Source: AP-15 sp963795485 (GTDB lineage: Bacteria > Pseudomonadota > Alphaproteobacteria > ATCC43930 > CGMCC-115725). Taken from it: a DNA stretch of 64,000 nucleotides. The position numbers were made by a program, and so were the translations under genes. Shown here piece after piece: positions 17,224-26,571 of the stretch. The notes beneath the pieces are model-generated. The model saw only the letters and a list, made by a program, of their open reading frames with translations. It searched no databases and had not been told where the DNA came from. The DNA is taken from assembly GCA_963795485.1 (NCBI GenBank), contig CAWCIL010000008.1, forward strand, positions 868,001 to 932,000. Reading direction: 5' to 3'. The first letter of the stretch is position 1. Each line of letters begins with the position of its first letter.

Positions 17224-18585
17224 TCATGCTCTCTCGGGTTCGAGAGCGAGTTCCGTCAGCTCCGCTTGTGCCGCGCCCAGCTTTTCCTGTCTCCGCCCGA
17301 GCCACAGCCCGTTGACGAGCCATAGAACGGCGAGCGGGATCGCCACCAGCGCCACTCCCGAAACGCCGAGGCCCAGAATGCGCAACAGGGCGACCGACCA
17401 GGCGCCGAGCTGATCGCCCGTGCGATAGACCACGGTGTCGATAAAGCTCTTCGCCTTGTAACGGTCCTCGCGCGGAACGACAGTGAACAGCACCTCGCGG
17501 GTCGGTCGCGTGATCGCGTAGTCGCCTGCCCGGCGCAGGACCTGGAAAATCGCCACCGTGGCGATCGTCGGCAGCAAGGCGATCGCGCCGAACCCGACGA
17601 TGGTCAGCACCGGCAGCAGACCGAGGGTCAGCGCGACGCCGAACAGCAGCACGATACGGCCGGTCAAGAACAGCTGGACCGCGAGGGTCAGGATGTTGAC
17701 GGTCAGATCGACGGTGGCGAAAAACGCGGTCTGCGCCCCGCGGCCGCTGAAGCTGCGGCTGACGATGCCGGCCTGCTGAAAGTAGAGGAAGGTCGAGGTG
17801 ATGGCGAACAGCAGCACGAACAGGCTGACATTCACCAGATAAGGCGAGCGAAAGGCTCGGGTGATCCCGGCGAACACGCTGCCGCCGATCGGCGCCTCGG
17901 CGCTGCCGGCCATCGGCTGCCGCTGCAGCGCCGGCGAAAGGCGCGACAGCCGCCCGACGCTGAACACGGCGACCTCGAGCACGACTGCCGCCCCGAGCAG
18001 CAGGAATATCGGCGACACGAATCGCGCCAGGGAAGCGGTCACGCTGGAGCCGACGATGGCCCCGACCGACGCTCCGGCGGCGATCAGGCCGAACAGCCGC
18101 TTACCCTGCTCGGGGCTGAACAGATCGACGTTCATCTGCCAGAACACCGAGACGACGAACAGATTGTAGACCGAGACCCAGATGAAAAAGATGCGCCCGA
18201 CCCACACCGTCTGCGTCGGGCCGGCCCAGTGGAGGGCGGCGGCGAAGACGAGGATGTTGACCGCAAAAAAATGATAGGTGATCGGAATGAAGCGGCTGCG
18301 CGGCAGCTTTTTGACCAGGTAGGCGAACGGGATGTTCAGCACCAGCATGCCGATCAGGGTGCCGGTGAACAGCCACTGCAGATTGCGCACGCCGCCGGCG
18401 ATGCCGGCTTGGTCGCGGATCGGCCGCATAATGTAGTAGGACGACAGCACCGCGAAAATGTAGAGCCAGCACCAACCCACCACCGGCGCCTCCTCGCGCC
18501 GGACATCGATGAACCGGTGCAGCAGGCGAAAGAGACGGCCGGAGGCGTTGGGGTCGGTGTCGGCGGCCGGGGGACGGTCGGTCAA
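17224..18585 (-). CDS. NTP/NDP exchange transporter-like MFS protein
   Basis: 453 residues, about twelve membrane spans. SYYIMRPIRDQAG near the first span, FWQMNVDLFSPEQGKRLFGLIAAG in the middle and AITRPTREVLFTVVPREDRYKAKSF late in the protein are typical of free-living bacterial relatives of ATP/ADP translocases. These relatives sit within the MFS and their substrates are unknown. It is the only intact gene between two stretches of gene debris. Confidence 0.78.
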   Translation of the reverse strand: MTDRPPAADTDPNASGRLFRLLHRFIDVRREEAPVVGWCWLYIFAVLSSYYIMRPIRDQAGIAGGVRNLQWLFTGTLIGMLVLNIPFAYLVKKLPRSRFIPITYHFFAVNILVFAAALHWAGPTQTVWVGRIFFIWVSVYNLFVVSVFWQMNVDLFSPEQGKRLFGLIAAGASVGAIVGSSVTASLARFVSPIFLLLGAAVVLEVAVFSVGRLSRLSPALQRQPMAGSAEAPIGGSVFAGITRAFRSPYLVNVSLFVLLFAITSTFLYFQQAGIVSRSFSGRGAQTAFFATVDLTVNILTLAVQLFLTGRIVLLFGVALTLGLLPVLTIVGFGAIALLPTIATVAIFQVLRRAGDYAITRPTREVLFTVVPREDRYKAKSFIDTVVYRTGDQLGAWSVALLRILGLGVSGVALVAIPLAVLWLVNGLWLGRRQEKLGAAQAELTELALEPERA

Positions 18586-18592
18586 GCGCGGC

Positions 18593-18850
18593 TCAACCGA
18601 GGCCGGCAGCGATCTGGCGGATCTCCGCCGGGGTGTGCTCGCCGCCGAGCGGCGTCCCCGGGACCAGAGACTTGCCCTTCGCCAGCCCGCCGATCAGGAC
18701 CGGCTCGTAGCCGATCTGGCGAATGAGGTTCGAGGCGATCGCGATGGCGTTGGGGTCGTCGCCGGCGATCGGGATCCCGACCGGGCCGCCCGGACGATGC
18801 GCGTCGGCCGACAGCATATCGGAAATGCGGCGATTCAGGAGATGCAAAGG
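18593..18850 (-). pseudogene. C-terminal fragment of NAD(P)-binding F420-type reductase
   Basis: The final ~65 residues match the end of NADPH-dependent F420 reductase-like proteins: PVGIPIAGDDPNAIAIASN, IGYEPVLIGGLAKGKSLVPG and GEHTPAEIRQIAA. The N-terminal Rossmann half (GxGxxG) is absent; the frame upstream has no similarity. It is a truncated remnant, 7 bases downstream-adjacent to the transporter gene start. Confidence 0.6.
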
Positions 18851-19194
18851 GTCAACCGCAAAATGCGTCGTCGCGTCGAGCTGAGTGTACCGCCGCCCTA
18901 CCGAACCAAAATCCCGGCCCCCGCCCAGCGGCTGTCGTGTCTTGATTTCAAGCGCAGCAACCGCCATCGCGGTTCTCCGTCGTTAGTTACGGCGATGCTG
19001 CGCCCAATCCGAAGCCGAAGTCAAACCGACCACGGAGATTATAAGACTGATGTTGACCGCATCAAATCCGGTTATCGCCGCTCGCAGCCGAACGCCCTGG
19101 CGTGCTTCTCAACCGTGCTGCACGAAATCTTCGTCGCCATGCTCACGCTGCGGCAACTCCACCATTGTCGAGGGCTCGGCGCAGCTTGTCTCGA

Positions 19195-20259
19195 TCACCA
19201 TCGCTGAATTTCGGCCGAGCGAGATGCTCCCTCCCCTGGCGAGCGCGTCGCCATCGGATCCGTCAGCGGGCTGCCCGATCGAGGAGGTTCTTGACCGTGG
19301 TCGCATACCATTGGCCGCCGCGAGCAGTGAGGATGCCACGACGGTCGAACCACGAATAACTCTTGCACTTGTGTCTTAAGGGGCGCCACACGAACTCCTG
19401 AGAACGCATTCAGGTGACGCAATCGAGATGATCGGCCGCCTTGCGGCGCTTTAGCGCCTTGTAGGGAACCGCGCGCAGAACGCTTCGCGTTCGCGAGCTC
19501 GATCCAGGTCGGTGCGTGGTCGCTGGCTTTCTCCCATCCGCGCACCTCGCGATCGACGCCCGCCGCTCTGAGTCGCCGGGCGACTGCGGGGCTGAGCAGC
19601 AGATGGTCGATGCGCAGGCCGGCATCGCGAGGATAGGCGTTCCGGAAATAATCCCAAAAGGTGAAGATGCGCTCTCCCGGATGCTGTGCCCGCAGCGCAT
19701 CGGTCCAACCCTGGGCGACGAGCCGACGATAGGCGTCACGGATCTCGGGGCGGAACAGCGCGTCGTCGACCCATCGTTCCGGCTTGTAGACGTCGAGGTC
19801 GGTCGGCATGACGTTGAAGTCGCCGGCGAGCACGACCGGCGCGCCGCTGTCGAGAAGCTCCCGGGCGTGAGCGGCGAGCCGCTCGAACCAGCGCAGCTTG
19901 AAGTCGAATTTCGGGCCGGGCGCCGGATTGCCGTTGGGCAGATAGAGGCAGCCAACGAGCAGACCATCGGCAGCGGCCTCGATGTAGCGGCTGTGCGCAT
20001 CATCGGGATCGCCCGGCAGCCCGCGCCGGGTCTCGACCGGATCCGTGCCGAGGGCGAGGATGGCGACGCCGTTCCAGCTTTTCTGGCCGTGCCAGACGGC
20101 CCCATAGCCGGCGTCGCGGATCGGGCCTTCGGGAAACTTGTCCTGCGGCGCCTTCAGCTCCTGTAGGCAAACGATTTCGGGCGATGCTTTTTTGAGCCAG
20201 CGCAGCAGAACGGGGAGCCTGCCGTTGACGCCATTGACGTTGAAGGTCGCGAGCCTCAT
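19195..20259 (-). CDS. xth: Exodeoxyribonuclease III with unusual C-terminal extension
   Basis: AP endonuclease/3'-5' exonuclease for base-excision repair. Core residues 1-258 are complete: FNVNGVNGRL, CLQELKAPQ, YLPNGNP, LAGDFNVMP, RIDHLLLSP and SDHAPTWIEL. The usual protein stops there; this frame continues about 95 residues through non-family sequence and over a recombinase remnant to a stop at 19195, so the true 3' end may be lost. Its ATG overlaps the VOC stop by 3 bases (ATGA), making it the last gene of the dinB operon. Confidence 0.85.
   Translation of the reverse strand: MRLATFNVNGVNGRLPVLLRWLKKASPEIVCLQELKAPQDKFPEGPIRDAGYGAVWHGQKSWNGVAILALGTDPVETRRGLPGDPDDAHSRYIEAAADGLLVGCLYLPNGNPAPGPKFDFKLRWFERLAAHARELLDSGAPVVLAGDFNVMPTDLDVYKPERWVDDALFRPEIRDAYRRLVAQGWTDALRAQHPGERIFTFWDYFRNAYPRDAGLRIDHLLLSPAVARRLRAAGVDREVRGWEKASDHAPTWIELANAKRSARGSLQGAKAPQGGRSSRLRHLNAFSGVRVAPLKTQVQELFVVRPSWHPHCSRRPMVCDHGQEPPRSGSPLTDPMATRSPGEGASRSAEIQRW
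19263..19340 (-). pseudogene. Remnant of serine recombinase C-terminal domain
   Basis: A 25-residue stretch, RGILTARGGQWYATTVKNLL plus DRAAR and a stop, matches the zinc/DNA-binding end of large resolvase/invertase-type serine recombinases. It lies in a different frame from the xth reading frame that runs over it. Only this fragment remains. Confidence 0.55.
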
Positions 20260-20618
20260 GGCGCGGCGCGGATATGGGCGAGCACATTGACGAGCTTGCC
20301 AAAGGGATCGCGCACATAAAAGCGGCGCACACCCCAGGGCTCGTCGACGGGTCCATATTCGATCGGAAAGCCGGCCGCCCTCATCGCTGTCAATGCGGCG
20401 TCGACGTCATCGACCTCGACCGAGAGATCGGGAACCGGCGTCCCCGATCCGCCCTCGCTGGCGACGCTGATCTGAACCGTCATCTGCTGGTGCGAGCCGA
20501 AGGTCGCGATCCAGCCGAAATCCATCACGATCTCGAGACCGAGCACGTCGCCATAGAACCGCTTGGCGCTCGCGATGTCGTCCGCGGCGATGTTGCTGGC
20601 GATCCGCCTGACCTTCAC
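20256..20618 (-). CDS. VOC family (glyoxalase-like) protein
   Basis: 120 residues, one vicinal-oxygen-chelate fold. It opens MKVRRIASNIAADDIASAKR with FYGDVLGLEIVMD and ends WGVRRFYVRDPFGKLVNVLA, which carries a conserved late metal-ligand-like region. Members include glyoxalases, dioxygenases and resistance proteins; no specific activity can be assigned. It overlaps both neighbours by about 4 bases inside the dinB operon. Confidence 0.8.
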   Translation of the reverse strand: MKVRRIASNIAADDIASAKRFYGDVLGLEIVMDFGWIATFGSHQQMTVQISVASEGGSGTPVPDLSVEVDDVDAALTAMRAAGFPIEYGPVDEPWGVRRFYVRDPFGKLVNVLAHIRAAP

Positions 20619-21886
20619 CGTGATCCTCCTCCGACCGGCCGCTCCGCCGTGTCGGGCGGCGTCTCGGCGCCAAATATGCTTCGGCCGCCATATCGGTGCG
20701 AGCGCGCCCGCTCGTCGGCGAGCAGCGCCTCGAACGAAGGTCCCGAGGCGTGCCGCTCCAGCCGGCGGCTCTGTTCGTCCAGGCGCTCGATTGCCGCCAG
20801 CTCTTCGGATTGGCCGAGCTTCGCCTTTTGCACCGCGGTCTTCAGGACGCCGATGGTGCGATCGTAGACCTTGAGCGGCACCGGATAGGGATGCCGGTCC
20901 TTGCCGCCATGGGCGAACGAAAACCGCGCCGGATCGCTGAAGCGGTAGGGCGAGCCATGAACGACCTCGGCGACCTGGGCCAGCGCGAGGACGGTCCGCG
21001 CGCCGACGCCGGGGACCAGCAGAAGCTCCGGGAAATCTTGTGGACCGCGTTCGGCGGCGGCCGCCAGGTTGCCGTGCAAGCGGCGGGTCACGACGTCCTC
21101 GGGCCTGACATCGTGATGGTGGGGCATGACCAGGTGCGGCAGCATGGGTTGGCCTTCGACGCTCGGCGCTTCGGTTCGGCCCGCGAGTTTCGCGAGTTGC
21201 CGCTCGATCCCGTCCGGTCCGAGCTCGCCGAGAACATCGAGCTGTCGCCGGCGCGAGGCCGCCGCGCGCTGGTCGGTCAGGTTGACGATCACCCCTTGTT
21301 CCGCGCCGTCGATCGCGGCGTGCGGCGCGTCGACAAAGCTATGCAGACCTTCGGAGAGCCAGTGATAGCGCCGCGCCTGGCGGCGGTCGCCGTTCATGCC
21401 CTGCTGGACCACGACCCAATGTCCGTCGTCGGTGACGATGAAGCCGTGCAGGTAGAGGTCGAACCCGTCCTGGACCGCCGCGCTGTCGACCTTGGCGACG
21501 AGCCGGCTCGCTTTGGCGAGCGCCGCGCCATCGAGACCGACCCGATCGCCGATCGCGACGAGCTCGTGCGGGGTCTGGCGCGAGTGATTGCCGCGCCCGC
21601 CGCAGACGTGGATGCCGAGCTCGCCGGCCAAGGGCTGGAGGCCGCGCTTCAGCGCGCCGATGACGCTCGTGGTGATGCCGGAGGAATGCCAGTCCATCCC
21701 CATCACCGCGCCGAACGACTGGAACCAGAAGGGATGCGCCAGCCGGCGCAGCAGCTCGTCGCGGCCATATTCGAGAACGATCGCCTCGGTGATCATCGCG
21801 CCCAGCCGGGTCATGCGATCGCCCAGCCATTTGGGCACATGCCCGCCGTGAAGCGGCAGGTCTGCGCTGCCGGCGCGCCGCCCCAT
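20615..21886 (-). CDS. DUF763 domain protein, candidate DNA-repair factor
   Basis: 423 residues. The DUF763 opening (SADLPLHGGHVPKWLGDRM) and conserved GMDWHSSG, VCGGRGNHSRQTP, LYLHGFIVTDDGHWVVVQQGM and RRYHWLSE are present; the family has no established function. Residues 286-305 read PELLLVPGVGARTVLALAQV, a helix-hairpin-helix-like segment of the kind that binds DNA backbone. It overlaps dinB by one base and the VOC gene by four. Context (polymerase IV, exonuclease III, LexA box) points to a role in DNA damage repair. Confidence 0.85.
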   Translation of the reverse strand: MGRRAGSADLPLHGGHVPKWLGDRMTRLGAMITEAIVLEYGRDELLRRLAHPFWFQSFGAVMGMDWHSSGITTSVIGALKRGLQPLAGELGIHVCGGRGNHSRQTPHELVAIGDRVGLDGAALAKASRLVAKVDSAAVQDGFDLYLHGFIVTDDGHWVVVQQGMNGDRRQARRYHWLSEGLHSFVDAPHAAIDGAEQGVIVNLTDQRAAASRRRQLDVLGELGPDGIERQLAKLAGRTEAPSVEGQPMLPHLVMPHHHDVRPEDVVTRRLHGNLAAAAERGPQDFPELLLVPGVGARTVLALAQVAEVVHGSPYRFSDPARFSFAHGGKDRHPYPVPLKVYDRTIGVLKTAVQKAKLGQSEELAAIERLDEQSRRLERHASGPSFEALLADERARSHRYGGRSIFGAETPPDTAERPVGGGSR

Positions 21887-23019
21887 CAGCGCGCACCCGG
21901 CGCGGCGACGCGCGGAGCGGGATCGGGCTCGGGTGTGGTCGGCCCACCGCCGTCAAACAGCGGAAGCGCGGCCTCGGCGCCGGCAGGCGCCTGGTCGAAA
22001 TTCGACACGGTGACGCCGAGCAGCCGGATGCCCTTGACGGTCGGCATCAGGGTGCGCACCAGCTCGATGCTCGCCGCGCGCAGCAGGTCGTGGCTTGCGA
22101 TTGCGCTCGGAAAGCTGCGGCTTCGGGTGACCTGGCGGAAGTCGGCGAACTTCACCTTCACCGTCACGGTCCGGCCGAACGCCTTCGTCTTTTCGCACCA
22201 CGCCCAGACATCATCGGCCATGGCCTCGACGCCGGCCTCGATTTCGGCAGATGCGGTCAGGTCGCGCTCGAAGGTGGTCTCGGAGCCGGAGGATTTGCGC
22301 TGGCGATCGGCGACGACTGGCCGGCCGTCTTCGCCGTTCGCGACGCCGAGATACCAGGCGGCGGCTTTGCCGAAATGCTGCTGCAGAAAGGCGAGCGATT
22401 TCACCCGCAGATCCGCACCCGTCTCGATCCCGAGCCGCCGCATCTTCGCCGCGGTGACAGGCCCGACCCCGTGGAATTTGCCGACCGGCAGGGACGCGAT
22501 GAAGTCCAGGCCCATTTCGGGTGTGATGACGAACTGGCCATTGGGTTTGCGCTCGTCGGAGGCGAGCTTGGCGAGGAACTTGTTGTAGGAGATGCCCGCC
22601 GAAGCGGTCAGGCCGGTGTCCTCGAGGATGCGCGCGCGGATCTCCTTGGCGGTCGCCGAAGCGCTCGGCAGGTGGCGCTGGTTCGCCGTCACGTCGAGAT
22701 AGGCCTCGTCGAGCGACAGCGGTTCGATCAGCGCCGTGTAATCTGCAAAGATGGAGTGGATCTGGCGTGAGACGGCGCGATAGACCTCGAAACGCGGCGG
22801 CACGAACACCAGCTCGGCGCAGCGGCGCATCGCTGTGGTCGAGGGCATCGCCGAGCGCACGCCAAAGACTCGGGCCTCGTAGCTCGCCGCGGCCACCACC
22901 CCGCGCTTGGCGCCGTGGCCGACCGCGACCGGCCGCCCGCGCAGCTCCGGGTTGTCGCGCTGTTCGACCGACGCATAGAACGCGTCCATGTCGACGTGGA
23001 TGATCTTGCGCGTCGGCAT
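21886..23019 (-). CDS. dinB: DNA polymerase IV
   Basis: 377 residues, Y-family translesion polymerase. IHVDMDAFYASVEQRDNPEL and EPLSLDEAYLDVT hold the catalytic acids; KFLAKLASD, GVGPVTAAKMRRLG (helix-hairpin-helix) and the little-finger domain (RSRSFPSA, IRLLGVTVSNF) follow. A C-terminal QAPAGAEAALPLFD resembles a beta-clamp-binding region. First gene of a four-gene overlapping operon, with a perfect LexA box 22-36 bases upstream of the ATG. Confidence 0.93.
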   Translation of the reverse strand: MPTRKIIHVDMDAFYASVEQRDNPELRGRPVAVGHGAKRGVVAAASYEARVFGVRSAMPSTTAMRRCAELVFVPPRFEVYRAVSRQIHSIFADYTALIEPLSLDEAYLDVTANQRHLPSASATAKEIRARILEDTGLTASAGISYNKFLAKLASDERKPNGQFVITPEMGLDFIASLPVGKFHGVGPVTAAKMRRLGIETGADLRVKSLAFLQQHFGKAAAWYLGVANGEDGRPVVADRQRKSSGSETTFERDLTASAEIEAGVEAMADDVWAWCEKTKAFGRTVTVKVKFADFRQVTRSRSFPSAIASHDLLRAASIELVRTLMPTVKGIRLLGVTVSNFDQAPAGAEAALPLFDGGGPTTPEPDPAPRVAAPGAR

Positions 23020-23040
23020 GTGGCGACCATATCAGCCTCG

Positions 23041-23055
23041 GAACGGAAAGGGAAC
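23041..23055 (-). promoter_or_regulatory. LexA (SOS) box, GTTC-N7-GTTC
   Basis: The minus strand reads GTTCCCTTTCCGTTC, an exact match to the alphaproteobacterial LexA site (direct repeat GTTC-N7-GTTC). It lies 22-36 bases upstream of dinB, a well-known LexA target. This predicts DNA-damage induction of dinB-DUF763-VOC-xth. Confidence 0.75.
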
Positions 23056-23086
23056 CCTCACGTGTCGGCCGGCCGGAGCCGGGCGC

Positions 23087-23101
23087 GTTCACAGATGGGT
23101 C
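23087..23101 (+). promoter_or_regulatory. Near-match LexA box upstream of alkB
   Basis: GTTC-ACAGATG-GGTC differs from the alphaproteobacterial LexA consensus at one position in the second half. It lies about 60 bases before the likely GTG start of the alkB-like gene, but it would be inside the coding region if the ATG at 23095 is used. Weak evidence on its own. Confidence 0.3.
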
Positions 23102-23160
23102 CGAACAGGCCGATCGGTGGACCAGCCGCCGACCGTGACTCGAAGGGGCGAAGCCAGAAC

Positions 23161-23736
23161 GTGCTTGCAGCGCAATCTGATTTGTTCGACCGGCCTCTCA
23201 TTGCCGGCTTGTCGCTGGCCGAGGCCATCGTCACGCCGAGCGAGGAACGGGAGCTGATCCGATACGTCCGCGGGGTGGAGCTGTCGCCGTTCCGGTTTCA
23301 CGGATGGCTCGGGAAACGCCTGACCGCCTCCTATGGCTGGCGCTATGACTTCGATACGGCGAGCTTCGGACCCGCCGAGCCCATCCCCGATTGGCTGCTG
23401 CCGCTGCGCCAGAAGGCGGCAAGTTTCGCCGGCCTCACCCCGGACGTCCTCGTGCGGGCTCTGTTGATCCGGTACGACCCGGGGGCCGGCATCGGCTGGC
23501 ATCGCGACCGGCCGGTGTTCGAGCATGTCATCGGCGTCTCGCTCGCAGCGCCGGCATCGATGCGGTTCCGGCGCCGCCGGCCGGGCGGCTTTGACCGAGC
23601 ATCGGCGCTGCTGGCGCCCCGCTCGGCCTACCATCTGACCGGCGAGGCCCGCCACCAATGGGAGCACAGCATCGCCCCGATGGAGATGACCCGCTGGTCG
23701 ATCACCTTTCGCAGCCTGTCAACGAGAACGACTTAG
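23161..23736 (+). CDS. alkB: AlkB-like 2-oxoglutarate/Fe(II) dioxygenase
   Basis: 191 residues. Alkylated-DNA-repair type oxygenase: IRYDPGAGIGWHRDRPVFEH carries the HxD iron ligands, RHQWEHSI the distal His, and RWSITFR the 2-oxoglutarate-binding Arg. ELSPFRFHGWLGKR and YGWRYDFD fit the AlkB-like subgroup. GTG 23161 (LAAQSDLFDRPL) matches family N-termini and has AAGGGG upstream; ATG 23095 is the alternative. Divergent from dinB, it completes a repair locus. Confidence 0.82.
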   Translation: MLAAQSDLFDRPLIAGLSLAEAIVTPSEERELIRYVRGVELSPFRFHGWLGKRLTASYGWRYDFDTASFGPAEPIPDWLLPLRQKAASFAGLTPDVLVRALLIRYDPGAGIGWHRDRPVFEHVIGVSLAAPASMRFRRRRPGGFDRASALLAPRSAYHLTGEARHQWEHSIAPMEMTRWSITFRSLSTRTT

Positions 23737-23865
23737 AAACACCGTGCCGATCGGCGCCAGTTGATCTTCTTCGAATTCCAGGCCTTCCCGATCTAATCAC
23801 GCCGGCTGGAAACGGAGTCGGATCGCGGCTGGCGGGCCAGCTCGTCATGCTGTGCGACCTGACGA

Positions 23866-23973
23866 TGCGGTGGACACCCTTTACGCGCGAACACCCGGAA
23901 CAACCCGGTCGAGGACATTGAAACCGATCTGCCGCTGCGCGTACGGCGCTACAAGCTGCGCACCCGCCTCAGC
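23866..23973 (+). pseudogene. Fragment of hydantoinase B/oxoprolinase family gene
   Basis: A short frame-1 stretch reads GGHPLRANTRNNPVEDIETD then LPLRVRRYKLRTR. This matches the N-methylhydantoinase B signature around THMTNTRNTPVEALE..PLRV..Y. No start or remaining domain is present; sequence on either side is unrelated. It is a remnant in the gap between alkB and the convergent enoyl-CoA hydratase gene. Confidence 0.55.
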
Positions 23974-24027
23974 GCGGTGCGGGTGTTCGAGCGTGATCCC
24001 CCAAAGAGTTTCCGTGGCCATCCCGCG

Positions 24028-24854
24028 CTATTCCTTGAACTGCGCGGAGCGCCATCTGACCGCGGCCGGCACGCCATCCTTCGCGGCGATTTCGCGAAAC
24101 CGCGCGCCCAATTCGGTGGTCGTCGCATAAAGCGGCCCGACGATGTCGAGCCCGGCATAAAGCCCGTTGCGGAAGCCCGCCGCATCGGCGACGCCGTTGA
24201 CCGCCCGCTTCGTCGCATAAAGCGCTTCGGGCGAGATCAGCGACAGGCGCTTTGCGTAGTTGAGGCTGGCCGTGCGCAACTCGGCGAGCGGCACGACGCG
24301 GTTGACCATGCCGAGCCCCAATGCGGTCTGCGCGTCGATCTGATCGCCGAAATAAAGCAGCTCGCGCGCCTTCTTGTAGCCGATGATCGCCGGCATCACG
24401 ATTGCCGGACCGACGGCCGAAAAACGCACTTCCGGCTCGCCGAAGGTCGCGTTGTCGGCGGCGATCGTCAGGTCGCACAACATGACGAGCTCGCAGCCGC
24501 CGCCGAGCACATGGCCTTGGACCGAGGCGATGACCGGCTTTCGCATCCGCCACGGCGCCATCTCGAATTCGAGCTGCGGTATGAGGTGCGCATGCGCTTT
24601 GGCCGGGTCGCTGCGCCAATCCTCGGCGCCGGGCTCCTTGGCGCCGATATCGTACCCGGCGCAGAAGCTGCGGCCCTCGGCGCGCAACAGCACGACGCTG
24701 GTGGCCGGATCCGCATCGGCCCGCGCCAAGGCCTCGGTCAGCGCCCTCTGCAATTCCGCGCTGATCGCGTTGAGCTTCTCCGGCCGGTTGAGGGTGACGA
24801 TGCCGACCTTTCTCGTCGACCTCGTAGAGGACTAGGAATCGCCAAATCTGCCAC
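24028..24854 (-). CDS. Enoyl-CoA hydratase/isomerase family protein (two frameshifts)
   Basis: Crotonase-fold protein, about 275 residues. The body is intact: RSFCAGYDIG, QGHVLGGGCELVMLCDL (oxyanion-hole glycines), FGEPEVRFSAVGP, then a C-terminal helical region. The N-terminus VADLAI..LVLYEVDEK..VGIVTLNRPEKLNAIS needs one base removed near 24836 and one in TTT at 24809-24811. The GTG start at 24854 has GGAGAG upstream. Substrate not defined; likely acyl-CoA hydration in the same pathway as the adjacent CoA-ligase gene. Confidence 0.83.
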
Positions 24855-24867
24855 GGGTCTGCTCTCC

Positions 24868-26245
24868 TCAAGCGGCGTCGCGCGCCAGGCGGTCGATCGC
24901 GCCGAGCCCCTCGCGGATCCCGCCGACGGTGGCGATGCCGCGCTGGCGAAGCTGGGCGACGAGCGCCCGGTCCATCGCCCCCGGCCGTGTGTTCAGCAGG
25001 TAATGCGGCTTATGGCTGCGCTCGGCCGCGGCGATGAACAGGTCGAGATAGTTGCGGGCCGCGTCCGGCGTGTCGAACGGCTGGCCATCGAGATTGTCGC
25101 GGCAGAAGACGATCACGTCATGATCGGGGCTGGCGTCGAACAGGGCGAGCGCGCGCGGCAGGTTTGCCGCAAACGTCCCGCTGCCCCATGCGTCGAGCGG
25201 GTTCCCGTCGCCAGGGACGAAGCCAATGGCTGCCTCTATCTCGTGCTTTTTGCGCGGTCGACAGCGGCGGAAGCCGTAAATCCGCGGCGGCGGCGACGTC
25301 GAGGATCAGCTCCGCCAATCCGCCGGAGGAGGTGATGACACCGATCCGACGCGCGGTCGGGCGCGTCGCCCCTTGGCACGCGGCCAGCAGTTCGCTGAAC
25401 TCGACGAGATCGGACGCCTCGATCGCGCGATGGGCGCGCAGCAATTCGGAGACCGCGTCCGGCTCCGGCGCCGGCCCGCCGGTATGCCCGACGATCGCCC
25501 GCCGGCTGCGCTCGCTGCGCCCGACCTTCAGCATCACCACCGGTTTGCCCAGGGCGGCGGCGCGATCGAGGGCTGCAGCGAAACGCTCGGGCTCCCTGAC
25601 GGTTTCGATGAACCCGCCGATGATACCGGTCTGTGGGTCTTCGACCAGGTATTCGAGGTAATCGGCGGCAACGAGCACCGCCTCGTTTCCCGACGAGGCG
25701 ACATGGCTGAAGCCGTACCGCCGCGTGTCGGTCAACAGGCTGACGCAAAACGCGCCGCTCTGCGAAACGATGCCGACATTGCCGCCGAGGCCCGCCGGGT
25801 CGCGCAATTCCTGCAGATAGGTCGAGCTGCGATGATGCGGGCTCAGCACACCCATGCAGTTGGGTCCGCACAACGCGATGCCGGCGTCCCGGCAAATCTC
25901 CGCGATCCGGCTCTGCAGCTCGCGCCCCTCGACGCCGTGCTCGGCGAAGCCGCCGTCATAAATGACGGCTGCCTTGATGCCACGCTCCACCGCCGCGACG
26001 AAAGCGTCGAGCACGCGCGCATGGCCGAGGCAGAAGACGGCGATGTCCGGTGCCTCGGGCAGATCGGCAGGGCTCGGATAGCAGCGATGGCCTAATACGG
26101 TCTGGTAGCCGGGATTGACCGGATAGACCCGGCCGGCAAAGCCGAAGCGGTCGAGCGAGGCGATGATTCTGCGGCCGGCCGTCGGCTTCTCCGATGCGCC
26201 GATGACCGCGATCGATTCCGGCCGGAACAGCGCGTCGAGCCTCAT
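24868..26245 (-). CDS. NDP-forming acyl-CoA synthetase, CoA-binding subunit (frameshifted)
   Basis: About 459 residues when repaired. CoA-binding Rossmann domain (PESIAVIGASEKPTAGRRI, GRVYPVNPGY), then two succinyl-CoA-ligase-like domains with IALCGPNCMGV, IVSQSGAFCVSLL, SSGNEAVL and the phospho-His loop region GHTGGPAPEPDAV. The frame breaks in TTTTT at 25247-25251; removing one T joins STAQKHEIEAAIGFVPGDG to the C-terminus (NLDGQPFDTPDAARNY). No ATP-grasp domain is present here, so a separate beta subunit would be needed. Confidence 0.82.
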
Positions 26246-26571
26246 GGTCCCCTTGCCCGTCGTCGAGCCGGTTCTCGCGCACTGTAGACCCTTTGTATTC
26301 GCACCGGAACCGGCCCCGGCGAACGGCGCAAGCGCTCAGCTCCGCAGATCTTCGCGCATCGTGGCGCCGGCACACTCGCACACGCAAGAGATGGGCCATC
26401 CTATTCGGCTGGCCCTCGGTTCAGGAGCCTCGTCCAGCTGGCGCCCGCCGGCATCCGGATCCACCTCGATGGCCTCGATGAAGAATTTTATCCGCAACCG
26501 CTGCGCACTGGGCGGCGGCAGGGCCACCGCCGAGGGTCTGATCGCGAGCGGCACTGCGCTGATCGGCCCGG
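26246..26571. other. Gene-free stretch
   Basis: About 330 bases upstream of the CoA-ligase gene, divergent from the CaiB side. No conserved coding frame was recognised; it leads into a fragment of an LLM-type gene. Confidence 0.35.
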
